Assembly (NCBI GenBank): GCA_900769735.1
Contig: CAAGHY010000031.1
Location: 1-8,039 of the forward strand
Reading direction: 5' to 3'
DNA length: 8,039 nt
Origin: Rikenellaceae bacterium
Lineage (GTDB): Bacteria > Bacteroidota > Bacteroidia > Bacteroidales > UBA932
The notes under the pieces are model-generated. The model had not been told where the DNA came from, ran no database searches, and was given only the letters and a program-made list of their open reading frames with translations. The first letter of the stretch is position 1. Every line of letters begins with the position of its first letter. Made by a program: the position numbers and the translations under genes. Positions 1 through 5,836 of this stretch are shown here, in pieces.

Positions 1-22
1 AAACGGTTTTCATTTTTGTCAT
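1..22 (-). CDS. Possible first codons of a gene running off the left edge
   Basis: On the minus strand an ATG at 22-20 opens a reading frame, M-T-K-M-K-T-V, which is still open at base 1. A second in-frame ATG lies at 13-11. Four bases before the first ATG is AATATTTG (34-27), one base away from the Bacteroidota -7 consensus TAnnTTTG, in the same spacing seen at the lipoprotein gene and ruvX. It would lie 57 bases downstream of miaB on the same strand. Seven codons are too few to name a product or to prove a gene; the case rests on the promoter-like context only. Confidence 0.25.
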
Positions 23-55
23 AATCCAAATATTTTAAGTGTTCTTATCCAATTT

Positions 56-69
56 TTTCTTCCCGACAG
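56..69 (-). repeat. 14-base inverted repeat, copy 1
   Basis: The minus strand reads CTGTCGGGAAGAAA, 10 bases past the miaB stop. The same 14 bases occur on the plus strand at 3823-3836. Both copies are in gaps next to the ends of minus-strand genes. A 14-base match in 8 kb is not rare enough to exclude chance. Confidence 0.3.
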
Positions 70-79
70 CTCTCTCCTC

Positions 80-1450
80 TTAGACCAACTCAGCCAAAAG
101 GGTTGCCGATGTGCAGGATGTTACCTTTACAGTTACGTAATCGCCAATTTTGTGACCTTTGCCGTCAAATACGCAAACCTTGTTCTGTGGAGTGCGTCCT
201 ATCAGTTGCTCTGCAGAGCGTTTTGATACACCCTCAATAAGCACTTCGTACTCCTGTCCAACGCATTTGCGGTTGCTTGCAAGTGAAAGGCCGTTCTGAA
301 GCTCAATGATCTCATTCAGCCTGCGGGTTTTCTCCTCAAGCGGAACATCGTCTGTAAAATGTCTGTGGGCTTTTGTGTTGGGTCTCATTGAGTACTGGAA
401 CATGAATGCAGAATCATATCCAACCTCTTTCATAATTGAGATGGTATCTGCGTGGTCTTCCAGTGTCTCGCCGCAGAAGCCTGCAATGATGTCTGTACTG
501 ATTGCGCAATCAGGAAGGATTTCCCTTATCTTGGCAATTCTGTTGAGGTATCCCTCACGGGTATATTTCCTGTTCATCTTGTCAAGCATAATGTCACTTC
601 CGCTCTGTACCGGAAGGTGAATATGGTTGCAGATGTTAGGGTACATTGCCATAGTGTAAAGTACACCGTTGCCCATATCTTTAGGGTGTGAGGTTGAGAA
701 CCTTACCCTCAGTTTAGGGTCTACCAAGGCTACAAGCTCAAGCAGTTGGGCAAAGTTTACTGTTTCTGATGTGTTGTCGGGATTAACCCATTTATATGAA
801 TCCACATTCTGGCCAAGAAGGGTAACTTCCTTGTATCCTGCATCAAACAGCTCCTGTGCCTCCCTTACAATGCTGTGAGGGTCCCTGCTTCTCTCTGCAC
901 CTCTGGTATAAGGTACAACGCAGTATGAGCACATATTGTTGCAGCCCCTCATAATTGAGATGAATGCAGATACGCCGTTCTTGTCCAAACGTACAGGGGA
1001 GATGTCTGAATATGTCTCCTCACGCAAAAGTTTGGTGTTTATCTGTTTCTCTCCTGTATCAAGTGCTGCTATTAGGTTTGCTATGTTTCTGTATGAATCG
1101 GGGCCGGCAACTATATCAACTGCAGGGTGCTTTAGAAGCTCATCTTTAAGCCTTTCTGCCATACAGCCCAAAATTCCTACAACTACATTGTTTCTCTTTT
1201 TCTTTTCCTGAAGGAAAACGTCAAGCCTTCCCCAGATTCTCTGCTCTGCATTGTCTCTTATGGAGCAGGTGTTTACAAGTATCACATTTGCCTCACTCAA
1301 GGAATCGCACAATGCATAACCGGCTTTCTGAAGAACCGAAAGCACCACCTCGCTGTCATTCACATTCATCTGGCAACCATAAGTTTCTATGAAAACTTGT
1401 GGCAGAGAACTGTCTTTTATGGGTTTAACGGAACAATATTTGTTTGTCAT
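80..1450 (-). CDS. miaB: tRNA-2-methylthio-N6-dimethylallyladenosine synthase MiaB
   Basis: This radical-SAM methylthiotransferase adds a methylthio group to N6-isopentenyladenosine at position 37 of tRNAs reading UNN codons. The 456-residue protein has the full family layout. The N-terminal UPF0004 domain carries the first 4Fe-4S cluster ligands C26 (YGCQMN), C62 (NTCSIR) and C96 (GCMAE). The radical-SAM core has CxxxCxxC at C170, C174 and C177. A TRAM RNA-binding domain fills about the last 65 residues. Length is normal for the family. I start at the ATG at 1450. An in-frame TTG at 1471 would add seven residues, but that codon lies inside the likely -7 box TATATTTG (1476-1469), so it is probably upstream of the transcript. 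The gene stands alone, divergent from the lipoprotein gene, and ends at TAA 82-80. MiaB rather than its paralogues RimO or MtaB is favoured by the TYGCQMN and NTCSIRDNAEQR motifs. Confidence 0.96.
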   Translation of the reverse strand: MTNKYCSVKPIKDSSLPQVFIETYGCQMNVNDSEVVLSVLQKAGYALCDSLSEANVILVNTCSIRDNAEQRIWGRLDVFLQEKKKRNNVVVGILGCMAERLKDELLKHPAVDIVAGPDSYRNIANLIAALDTGEKQINTKLLREETYSDISPVRLDKNGVSAFISIMRGCNNMCSYCVVPYTRGAERSRDPHSIVREAQELFDAGYKEVTLLGQNVDSYKWVNPDNTSETVNFAQLLELVALVDPKLRVRFSTSHPKDMGNGVLYTMAMYPNICNHIHLPVQSGSDIMLDKMNRKYTREGYLNRIAKIREILPDCAISTDIIAGFCGETLEDHADTISIMKEVGYDSAFMFQYSMRPNTKAHRHFTDDVPLEEKTRRLNEIIELQNGLSLASNRKCVGQEYEVLIEGVSKRSAEQLIGRTPQNKVCVFDGKGHKIGDYVTVKVTSCTSATLLAELV

Positions 1451-1468
1451 CTGTGAAATATTAATTTG

Positions 1469-1476
1469 CAAATATA
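1469..1476 (-). promoter_or_regulatory. Candidate -7 box of miaB
   Basis: The minus strand reads TATATTTG, a perfect match to the Bacteroidota -7 consensus TAnnTTTG. It ends 18 bases before the miaB ATG at 1450, which would give a short leader of about 10-14 bases. I see no clear TTTG -33 element at the usual 19-21 base spacing, so the call rests on the -7 box and its position. Confidence 0.5.
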
Positions 1477-1495
1477 ACTTTTTTATAAGTTTTTT

Positions 1496-1503
1496 TACCT
1501 TTG
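1496..1503 (+). promoter_or_regulatory. Candidate -7 box of the LEA-type lipoprotein gene
   Basis: TACCTTTG matches TAnnTTTG exactly and ends only 4 bases before the ATG at 1508. A transcript from this box would begin at or within a few bases of the start codon, so the mRNA is predicted to be leaderless. A TTTG at 1465-1468 is 27 bases upstream, too far for a standard -33 element. The box shares the 57-base divergent gap with the miaB promoter. Confidence 0.5.
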
Positions 1504-1507
1504 CCTT

Positions 1508-1978
1508 ATGAAGAAATTTACACTGATCCTTTTGGCTGCAGCTTCAATTCTTGCAAGTTGCGCCAACTACAAGCAGATCCGTATTGAGGATATTAATGTT
1601 GGAAAACTTAAGATGGTGGCACTCAATGCTGCCCAGGTTGATGTTGACCTTGAAGTGTTCAATCCCACCAAAGCAACTTTTGAATTGGCGGGAGTGGATA
1701 TTGCTGTGGTGAAAGAGGGGGCGGAGTTTGCAAAAATTACCCAGGTTGAAGGTGAGAAAGTACTGGTAGCTCCAGGGGATCCTGCAAAGGCAACTTTGGT
1801 GCTCAGGGCAGAGATTACAGACCCTATGCAGGTGCTTATGACAGGGCTGGATCCTCAGAAATGGAATCTGGACCTTTTCAGGGCCAATGGTGCCATTTGG
1901 GTGAAGAAAGGGAAGATGACAAAGAAAATCAAGGTTGAGGATATGCCTTTGAAGGATTTGGTTGACTTTTTGAAATGA
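1508..1978 (+). CDS. LEA type 2-like lipoprotein
   Basis: This is a small 156-residue predicted lipoprotein. Residues 1-17 form a lipoprotein signal peptide (MKK, then a hydrophobic stretch), ending in the lipobox L-A-S-C with C18 as the lipidated residue. The residues after the cysteine are A-N-Y-K-Q and lack the acidic surface-export signal of Bacteroidota, so I infer that it faces the periplasm. The body (about 25-150) has the features of LEA14/WHy-type beta-sandwich domains: alternating hydrophobic strands, the segment V-D-V-D-L-E-V-F-N-P-T, then VAPGDPAKATLVLRAEI. Such domains are common in small bacterial lipoproteins, but no biochemical role is known to me. The start is fixed by the signal peptide. 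The SPOR-domain gene follows after 4 bases, suggesting one transcript and a shared envelope role. Family assignment is moderately sure; function is unknown. Confidence 0.8.
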   Translation: MKKFTLILLAAASILASCANYKQIRIEDINVGKLKMVALNAAQVDVDLEVFNPTKATFELAGVDIAVVKEGAEFAKITQVEGEKVLVAPGDPAKATLVLRAEITDPMQVLMTGLDPQKWNLDLFRANGAIWVKKGKMTKKIKVEDMPLKDLVDFLK

Positions 1979-1982
1979 TCTT

Positions 1983-2513
1983 ATGAAACGTTTTTTACTT
2001 GCAATAATAATATTCCCCGCAGTTTTTTGCGGTAGCCTCAGAGCCCAGAATGTGCAGAGTACCCAAGCTCTCCAGCAACAGGTGCAGGTGGATACTGTGA
2101 ATTTCCAGAGACCGCCTCTTGCAGATTCCACATTGGTGGGAACTACGATTTTCCAGTTGCTTGAGCAGGAGGCCGGCAATGGAAAGGTAGAGCTTGTGCA
2201 GCCTCAGGAGATGGAGCAGGCTTACGGAAAATACCTTAAGGCCAATGGTGAGAAGAAGCGCAACGGCTACAGGGTAAGGCTTTTCTTTGACAACAAGCAG
2301 AGTGCCCGTGTTGAGTCTGAGGAGCTTGAGAAGGAGTTCCAGCTGCAGTTTCCGCAGATACCAACGTACCGCAGCTATAAAAACCCGTTCTTCAAGGTTG
2401 TAGTGGGTGATTACCGTACAAAATCTGATGCAATCAAGGCTTTGAACACAATTCTTCCGTTCTATCCAAAGGCCATTGTGGTTAAGGAGAGCATTTATTT
2501 CCCGGAGATATAA
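1983..2513 (+). CDS. Exported SPOR-domain protein
   Basis: This is a 176-residue secreted protein. A Sec signal peptide covers residues 1-21 (MKRF, a hydrophobic core, then S-L-R-A with likely cleavage before Q22). A C at position 16 lies within the hydrophobic core but has no proper lipobox, so a lipoprotein is less likely. Residues 22-90 are a Gln-rich linker of no recognised fold. From about residue 94 the segment starting NGYRVRLFFDNKQSA and ending near 170 has the SPOR pattern: a first beta strand, a helix rich in Glu, then the strand F-F-K-V-V-V-G-D-Y-R-T-K-S-D-A and a second helix. SPOR domains bind peptidoglycan stripped of stem peptides, typically at division sites. The protein is therefore probably periplasmic and cell-wall associated. 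It appears co-transcribed with the lipoprotein gene just upstream. Confidence 0.85.
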   Translation: MKRFLLAIIIFPAVFCGSLRAQNVQSTQALQQQVQVDTVNFQRPPLADSTLVGTTIFQLLEQEAGNGKVELVQPQEMEQAYGKYLKANGEKKRNGYRVRLFFDNKQSARVESEELEKEFQLQFPQIPTYRSYKNPFFKVVVGDYRTKSDAIKALNTILPFYPKAIVVKESIYFPEI

Positions 2514-2530
2514 TAGGGATGAATAGGCCT

Positions 2531-2551
2531 GGGAGGGCATCCGGGAGGGGG
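2531..2551 (+). other. Canonical G-quadruplex motif
   Basis: Four G-tracts at 2531-2533, 2535-2537, 2543-2545 and 2547-2551 are separated by loops A, CATCC and A, fitting the G3+N1-7 rule. The motif lies 18 bases past the stop codon of the SPOR gene and 24 bases before the rpsP -33 element, on the non-template strand of both. The rest of the gap is AT-rich downstream. Whether it folds or does anything is unknown. Part of it can also pair weakly as GGATG (2517-2521) with CATCC (2538-2542), which could be a poor transcript-end hairpin. Confidence 0.55.
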
Positions 2552-2575
2552 TGGATTGGATTTGTGCAGAAATGC

Positions 2576-2606
2576 TTGGCAGTTAGGGAAAAATGCCTTA
2601 TATTTG
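2576..2606 (+). promoter_or_regulatory. Promoter of rpsP-rimM
   Basis: TATATTTG (2599-2606) matches the -7 consensus TAnnTTTG, and TTG (2576-2578) lies 20 bases upstream, within the 19-21 base spacing of the Bacteroidota -33/-7 pair. Transcription should start near 2611-2614. The leader of about 55 bases is very AT-rich just before the start codon, as is usual for highly expressed ribosomal protein genes in this phylum, and begins with the palindrome TTCTCGAGAA (2615-2624). This is the best-supported promoter in the window. Confidence 0.75.
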
Positions 2607-2666
2607 CGGGCCTTTTCTCGAGAAGATAAGGAAGTTATAAATTAATAATTAAAACTTTATTTAAAG

Positions 2667-3218
2667 ATGTCTGTAAAAATCAGATTGGCACGCCACGGTA
2701 AAAAGAACTATGCTTTCTACCACATTGTTGCTGCCGACAGCAGAGCACCACGTGATGGTCGCTTTATTGAGCTAATTGGCTCTTACAATCCTAACACTAA
2801 CCCTGCTACCATTGTACTTGACAATGAGAAAGCTCTTAATTGGTTGAACAACGGTGCTCAGCCTACTGAGACTTGTAGAAGAATCCTTTCATACAAAGGT
2901 GTACTTCTTAAGAAACACCTTCTAGAGGGTGTTAAGAAAGGTGCTCTTACACTAGAGCAGGCTGAGGCAAAATATAGCGCTTGGGTTGCTGAGAAAGAGG
3001 CTAAAGTTAGCCAGAAGAAAACTGCTCTTGCACAGGGCGCAGTAGCAGCTAAAAAATCTGCTCTTGAGGCTGAGGCTAAAGTTAACGCTGACAGAGCTGC
3101 AGAGCTAGCTAAGAAAAAAGCTGAGGCTGAGGCTGCTAAAGCAGCTGCAGAGGCTGCAGCCGCTGCTGAGGCAGAGGCAGCTCCTGCTGAGGAGACAGCT
3201 GAGAACCCAGAGGCGTAA
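2667..3218 (+). CDS. rpsP: 30S ribosomal protein S16 with long Ala/Glu/Lys tail
   Basis: S16 binds 16S rRNA and is needed for assembly of the 5' domain of the small subunit. Residues 1 to about 85 are the conserved core: VKIRLARHGKK at the start, then HIVAADSRAPRDGRFIELIGSYNP, and the Y-K-G-V-L-L-K-K-H segment. The protein is 183 residues, about twice the 82 residues of E. coli S16. The extra part, from about residue 100, is almost all Ala, Glu and Lys and ends in an acidic AEENPEA-like stretch (A-E-E-T-A-E-N-P-E-A). It is predicted to form a long charged helix. Long S16 tails are common in Bacteroidota, so this is a lineage trait rather than a fusion accident. rimM follows after 5 bases, matching the widespread rpsP-rimM pairing. 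Confidence 0.97.
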   Translation: MSVKIRLARHGKKNYAFYHIVAADSRAPRDGRFIELIGSYNPNTNPATIVLDNEKALNWLNNGAQPTETCRRILSYKGVLLKKHLLEGVKKGALTLEQAEAKYSAWVAEKEAKVSQKKTALAQGAVAAKKSALEAEAKVNADRAAELAKKKAEAEAAKAAAEAAAAAEAEAAPAEETAENPEA

Positions 3219-3223
3219 TTGCA

Positions 3224-3760
3224 ATGATGCGCAAAGTAGCAGATATGGATTTGTTGCCTGTTGCGCAAATTGTGAAATCCTATGATGTAAATGGAGAGGT
3301 TATGATTAGAATGACCTCTGGCATCCTGGATGATTACAACTTTAAAAAGGAACCGGTGTTCATCTATTTTGATGGACTTCCGGTTCCTTTCTTTATTTCA
3401 TCTTTCAAGACAAAAGGTACAAACGGAGCGTTGGTAAAGTTTGAGACCGTTAATGATTTCTCTCATTCTGAGGAGCTTGTAAAGAAAGAGGTTTTTGTTG
3501 ACAGCACAAAAGTTGATCTTGATTCAATTGAGATGGATGAGGATGAGGCTATGGCTGCATTCCTTATTGGCTTTAAGGTCAAGGACCAGAGCGGCAAGCA
3601 GGTGGGAGAGATTTCAGATTATTACAATTATCCAAGCAACCCTTGCATTGAACTTGACGGCAAATTCCTTGTGCCGTTCAATGAGGATCTAATCATCAAA
3701 CTTGATCCAAAGAAAAGGGTTATTTCAATGATAATTCCGGCAGGCCTGCTGGAGGAGTAA
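3224..3760 (+). CDS. rimM: Ribosome maturation factor RimM
   Basis: RimM binds S19 and assists maturation of the 30S head and processing of 16S rRNA. The 178-residue product has the usual two parts. The N-terminal RimM beta-barrel (about 10-95) includes L-P-V-A-Q-I-V-K-S-Y-D-V-N-G-E-V, equivalent to the family GxIVKxxGxxGEV region. The C-terminal PRC-barrel (about 110-176) includes F-L-V-P-F-N-E-D-L-I and ends in P-A-G-L-L-E-E, the typical RimM ending. The sequence is divergent in places, but length, ending and position directly after rpsP make the call firm. Two ATGs stand in tandem at 3224 and 3227, with a third in frame at 3245; I take the first, 5 bases after rpsP, though either of the first two fits. 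trmD, which follows rimM in proteobacteria, is absent here. Confidence 0.94.
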   Translation: MMRKVADMDLLPVAQIVKSYDVNGEVMIRMTSGILDDYNFKKEPVFIYFDGLPVPFFISSFKTKGTNGALVKFETVNDFSHSEELVKKEVFVDSTKVDLDSIEMDEDEAMAAFLIGFKVKDQSGKQVGEISDYYNYPSNPCIELDGKFLVPFNEDLIIKLDPKKRVISMIIPAGLLEE

Positions 3761-3783
3761 TCCCATTTATATTTGCATAACGG

Positions 3784-3809
3784 CACTTCCCATAGAGTTT
3801 ATGGGAGTG
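3784..3809. terminator. Hairpin between convergent rimM and acyltransferase genes
   Basis: CACTTCCCATA (3784-3794) pairs with TATGGGAGTG (3800-3809) across a 5-base loop, giving 10 base pairs with one bulged T. It lies 23 bases past the rimM stop and 27 bases past the acyltransferase stop, so it could end both transcripts. Neither strand has a T-tract after the stem, so it is not a classical intrinsic terminator; it may instead mark a processed 3' end. Confidence 0.5.
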
Positions 3810-3822
3810 GAAAAGGTGTAAC

Positions 3823-3836
3823 CTGTCGGGAAGAAA
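3823..3836 (+). repeat. 14-base inverted repeat, copy 2
   Basis: CTGTCGGGAAGAAA directly abuts the stop codon of the acyltransferase gene, between it and the convergent hairpin. It is the reverse-complement partner of the copy at 56-69. Meaning unknown. Confidence 0.3.
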
Positions 3837-5189
3837 TTATGCTTTCCAGAAGATTTTCTTGCGGGTAAACTGCCCAACTGTCCACATTGTGAATACCACT
3901 GCCGCTGCTGAGCGGATGAAGCCTATAAGGTGCATCCCTTTAGGGTAGGCCATTCTGTACAGGTGTATTGCACCGGTGATTTTCATCAGAGGCATTATGA
4001 AGCAGTCAAATGCAATGTAGCACATAAGAGGGTTTTTTCCGGCTCTCTGGAATGTCTTTACAAAGAATGATCCAGGTATTTTATGGCAGATGTAGTCTGA
4101 TACAATAAGGAGCATCATTGCCATTCCACAGGTTGCAAGGCAATATTGTATTGTGCAAGGAACTTTCTTTATGCCGCCTCCGTAAGGTTCAATTATCTCA
4201 CCTGCAACAATCAGATATGCAGCCATCTGCACAATAGGGACATATGCAGGGAAATTCCTTTTTACAATGGTGTATATTGCATACAGCATTATTCCCGACA
4301 GGCACAGATTCCACCAGTACAGCTGCATATAGAATGCAAATGTCATCCATACCACAAGGGCAAGGGCCAGGGAAGCCAGAAGCAATGAGCTCTTTCTGTT
4401 TTCATTTGTAAGCACTTCCTGGCCACTGGAAATCCTTTTCTGCAGCAGGTCTCCAATATATGTGGCAGGAATGAGCAGCAGCAGGAAGTAGAAGTACTCC
4501 ACATTGAACCACCATCTTATGTTTGGATTGGCGTATGTGATTGTAGGCCACTCTTTATACTGTGTAACAAGTGTGAATGCCAGGATTATTCCAAATATGG
4601 CAGCCCTTTTGGTAAGGTTTTCTTTTGTGTAATGCCATATAAGCCCTCCAAACAGGTAGAGGAATGCAAGGAGGAATATGATTATACCCCTTCTCTGAAC
4701 GGAAATCACCTCTTCAAAACAGAAGTGGTTTACTGCTATGGTTCCCAGTACAAGTGCCGCTCCGGTAATTCGTATGGCCGCTGTTGGAATCTCCCTGCCA
4801 AAGAGTTTTGGGGGAGTCTTGAATACCATATACAAAGGGAACAGGGATATGAATCCTGCAAGTGTAACCCAACTGTTGGATGAGTTGATGAATACATACA
4901 GATATGAGAAGAGCCACAGCATTGCAAAACGGCTGAAGATTGTCTTTACAGTTGGTTTTGCAAACGGTATGGCGGCTCCCATACAGAATATGAAGATTGG
5001 GAAGACAAGATCCACCCAGCCGATACCCGGAACTGCCATATTGAGGTCGTGGGTTGGAGGCGGATTCTGTACGTGATACATCCATCCCGGCATAACCCCG
5101 TGAGGCTGAATGGCACTCAGTACCATGCCAAAAATTGTAAGTCCCCTGAGAAAATCCAGGGAGAGGTATCTGCCGGTCTGCTGTTTCAT
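3837..5189 (-). CDS. DUF5009 / HGSNAT-like membrane acyltransferase
   Basis: This is a 450-residue polytopic membrane protein with roughly 11 to 14 hydrophobic helices. It opens with R-Y-L-S-L-D-F-L-R-G-L-T-I-F-G-M-V-L, followed by a loop with MYHVQNPPPTH and then W-V-D-L-V-F-P-I-F-I-F-C-M-G-A. That SLDxLRG plus DLVFPxFxFxxG pattern is typical of the COG4299/DUF5009 family, related to human heparan-alpha-glucosaminide N-acetyltransferase, which carries acetyl groups across a membrane to an amino sugar. Human HGSNAT uses a histidine; H38 or H45-like residues in the loop just before DLVFP are candidates here, but I cannot assign one. The substrate is unknown; a cell-surface or dietary glycan sugar is plausible. 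The gene starts 11 bases after the def stop on the same strand, so it is probably co-transcribed with def and perhaps ruvX. Confidence 0.8.
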   Translation of the reverse strand: MKQQTGRYLSLDFLRGLTIFGMVLSAIQPHGVMPGWMYHVQNPPPTHDLNMAVPGIGWVDLVFPIFIFCMGAAIPFAKPTVKTIFSRFAMLWLFSYLYVFINSSNSWVTLAGFISLFPLYMVFKTPPKLFGREIPTAAIRITGAALVLGTIAVNHFCFEEVISVQRRGIIIFLLAFLYLFGGLIWHYTKENLTKRAAIFGIILAFTLVTQYKEWPTITYANPNIRWWFNVEYFYFLLLLIPATYIGDLLQKRISSGQEVLTNENRKSSLLLASLALALVVWMTFAFYMQLYWWNLCLSGIMLYAIYTIVKRNFPAYVPIVQMAAYLIVAGEIIEPYGGGIKKVPCTIQYCLATCGMAMMLLIVSDYICHKIPGSFFVKTFQRAGKNPLMCYIAFDCFIMPLMKITGAIHLYRMAYPKGMHLIGFIRSAAAVVFTMWTVGQFTRKKIFWKA

Positions 5190-5200
5190 ATCTGTAGGTT

Positions 5201-5767
5201 TTATTTCTTTTTAAGCGGTCTTGCAACTTTGTAGTGGGTGCGCACTTTGCCTTCAACAATCTTGTTAAGTTTTGCGGCAATCATCTTTTTGCGGATAGGG
5301 GTTGCGCGGTCTACAAACATTTTTCCGTTGAGGTGGTCAATTTCGTGCTGCACCATACGGCATTTGAAACCGTCCAGCTCCTCTGTAACCTCCTCGCCTT
5401 TCTCGTTTATGTACTGCACCTTTATTTTTGCAGGACGGGTAATATCCGCGTGGATGTCGGGAACACTGAGGCATCCCTCATTGTAGTCCGCTGTCTCCTC
5501 ACTCTCTTCAAGAACTGTAGGGTTTATCATTACTCTTCTGAATGCTGCCAACTCAGGGTCATCCTCTCCAAATGGGGTGCCGTCTACAATAAGCAGTCTG
5601 ATGGCAAGACCAACCTGCGGTGCTGCAATTCCTATACCGTCTGCCTTCTCCATAGTCTCCTGCATATTTGCTATAAGCTCCTGCAGACCTTCATAACTTG
5701 CAAAATCAATATCTTTGGCGTTCTCTCTTAAAACTTCTGCGCCGTATACGTAAATAGGTAGTACCAT
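5201..5767 (-). CDS. def: Peptide deformylase
   Basis: This metalloenzyme removes the formyl group from the N-terminal methionine of new proteins. All three active-site motifs are intact in the 188-residue product: G-I-G-I-A-A-P-Q-V-G at 44-53, E-G-C-L-S at 97-101 with metal ligand C99, and H-E-I-D-H at 141-145 with ligands H141 and H145 and catalytic E142. The EGCLS form with HExDH and a length near 190 fit a standard bacterial enzyme. The C-terminal end is basic (A-R-P-L-K-K-K). The ATG at 5767 gives the normal N-terminus. Upstream is ruvX, 69 bases away on the same strand, with a -7 box in between, so def may have its own promoter. The acyltransferase gene follows 11 bases downstream. Confidence 0.97.
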   Translation of the reverse strand: MVLPIYVYGAEVLRENAKDIDFASYEGLQELIANMQETMEKADGIGIAAPQVGLAIRLLIVDGTPFGEDDPELAAFRRVMINPTVLEESEETADYNEGCLSVPDIHADITRPAKIKVQYINEKGEEVTEELDGFKCRMVQHEIDHLNGKMFVDRATPIRKKMIAAKLNKIVEGKVRTHYKVARPLKKK

Positions 5768-5791
5768 TGTTTCTTTAATGATTTATAGTGG

Positions 5792-5812
5792 GCAATCCCC
5801 GCAGGGTATTGC
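5792..5812. promoter_or_regulatory. Dyad next to the def -7 box, possible operator
   Basis: GCAAT (5792-5796) and CCC (5798-5800) pair with GGG (5804-5806) and ATTGC (5808-5812), leaving one mismatch (5797/5807) and a 3-base centre. The 21-base dyad overlaps the last base of the def -7 box and covers the expected start of transcription. Neither side carries a T-tract, so a ruvX terminator is less likely. Its use as an operator is inference. Confidence 0.35.
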
Positions 5813-5819
5813 AAAAATA
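5812..5819 (-). promoter_or_regulatory. Candidate -7 box of def
   Basis: The minus strand reads TATTTTTG, an exact TAnnTTTG match, 44 bases before the def ATG. No good -33 element is visible at 19-21 bases upstream. It implies that def and the acyltransferase can be transcribed separately from ruvX. Confidence 0.4.
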
Positions 5820-5836
5820 ATTCCTTTTTCAGCTGT

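Noticed and set aside
1451..1471. Longer miaB starting at a TTG at 1471
   Set aside because: The TTG is part of the TATATTTG -7 box, the extra residues Q-I-N-I-S-Q are not family-like, and a good ATG is present at 1450.
1544..2179. 211-residue minus-strand open frame
   Set aside because: It lies across the lipoprotein and SPOR genes in the opposite direction, is rich in Cys, His and Trp with no domain pattern, and both genes opposite are convincing.
2966..3215. Tandem repeat or CRISPR-like array in rpsP
   Set aside because: The repetition comes from Ala and Glu codons in a coding tail; there are no regular spacers or conserved repeat units.
2858..3268. 136-residue Ala/Ser-rich minus-strand open frame
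   Set aside because: It is the antisense reading of the low-complexity rpsP tail, whose GC-rich repeats lack stops on the other strand.
3784..3809. Classical intrinsic terminator
   Set aside because: The stem is good, but there is no T-tract on either strand; I list it only as a hairpin likely to mark transcript ends.
4714..5280. 188-residue minus-strand open frame overlapping acyltransferase and def
   Set aside because: It is an out-of-frame reading of both genes; the in-frame products have clear family motifs.
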